NCBI GenBank assembly: GCA_012519645.1
Contig: JAAYPU010000268.1
Location: forward strand, 1 to 5,166
Source of the DNA: Clostridiales bacterium
GTDB lineage: Bacteria > Bacillota > Clostridia > Peptostreptococcales > JAAYPU01
Direction: 5' to 3'
DNA: 5,166 bases
Shown: positions 5,050 through 5,166 of the stretch, piece by piece
Layout: every line of letters starts with the position of its first letter
Position numbering within the stretch: position 1 is the first letter of the stretch
Position numbers and translations under genes: made by a program
The notes under the pieces: generated by a model
Database searches by the model: none
What the model saw: the letters and a program-made list of their open reading frames with translations, nothing else
What the model was told of the DNA's origin: nothing

Positions 5050-5093
5050 GCAAAACGATAGTTGAACAATAGTTGAGCGATAGTTAAACAATT
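5050..5093 (+). repeat. 11-bp tandem repeat upstream of argH, four units
   Basis: Same family as the array at 3182-3269: a degenerate first unit (5050-5060), exact GTTGAACAATA (5061-5071) and GTTGAGCGATA (5072-5082), and a final unit differing at two positions. It lies 118-161 bases upstream of the argH start, in the same orientation relative to the gene as the argF copy. Confidence 0.85.
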
Positions 5094-5095
5094 GT

Positions 5096-5143
5096 ATTTA
5101 AGATTTAAGGAAGAAATTTTGCTTTCAGCGAAATTTCCTTCTT
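5096..5143. repeat. Imperfect long hairpin with a short heptamer pair
   Basis: Two exact ATTTAAG heptamers (5096-5109) lead into a hairpin: GCT/AGC around TTC (5121-5129), a T-G pair, AAATTT with AAATTT (5114-5119 and 5131-5136), then partial pairing of GGAAG with CCTTC. It has no clean T-run on either strand. It could mark the 3' end of a leftward gene to the right, but that is a guess. Confidence 0.45.
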
Positions 5144-5145
5144 CA

Positions 5146-5166
5146 CTAACCTCTAACCTCCAACCT
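5146..5166 (+). repeat. 7-bp tandem repeat CTAACCT, three units, running off the window edge
   Basis: Two exact CTAACCT units and one CCAACCT end exactly at the last base of the window, so the array may continue beyond it. It differs by two bases from the CTAATAA units at the fic end. Confidence 0.75.

Overview
The window looks like chromosomal DNA of a low-GC Gram-positive anaerobe, most likely of the class Clostridia. The evidence is AT-rich codon use, strong AGGAGG-type ribosome binding sites, a lipobox lipoprotein of a Firmicutes type, and the spread-out gene layout. The genus cannot be named from the sequence.

Layout. Bases 1-60 hold the probable first codons of a leftward membrane protein (NfeD-like by eye, cut by the window edge). 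A divergent promoter region follows, then a rightward lipoprotein gene (193-1053) resembling the DUF6612/LppX-like half-barrel lipoproteins, closed by a clear intrinsic terminator. Next is a rightward Fic-domain gene (1153-1872) in which both the catalytic histidine and the inhibitory glutamate appear to be lost. The right 60% of the window carries two leftward arginine-metabolism genes: argininosuccinate lyase argH (3556-4932) and, downstream of it, ornithine carbamoyltransferase argF/arcB-type (2103-3119). argF meets fic tail to tail.

How they work together. OTC makes citrulline from ornithine and carbamoyl phosphate, and ArgH splits argininosuccinate to arginine and fumarate. The step between them (argG) is not in the window and could lie to the right of it. 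The lipoprotein and Fic protein have no visible link to arginine metabolism.

The most unusual aspect is the spacers. Nearly every spacer from 1862 onward contains short tandem repeats of one of two periods. Arrays with a 7-bp period, of several different sequences, occur at 1862-1896, 2026-2088, 3284-3332, 3451-3492, 3495-3557, 5005-5039, 5096-5109 and 5146-5166. An 11-bp repeat (consensus GTTRARCRATA) occurs upstream of argF (3182-3269) and of argH (5050-5093) in the same orientation. Each arg gene is thus bracketed by an 11-bp array on its 5' side and a CCTGAGA-type heptamer array on its 3' side. Both also have a small perfect hairpin directly upstream of the ribosome binding site. No tRNA, rRNA, transposase or CRISPR array was seen.
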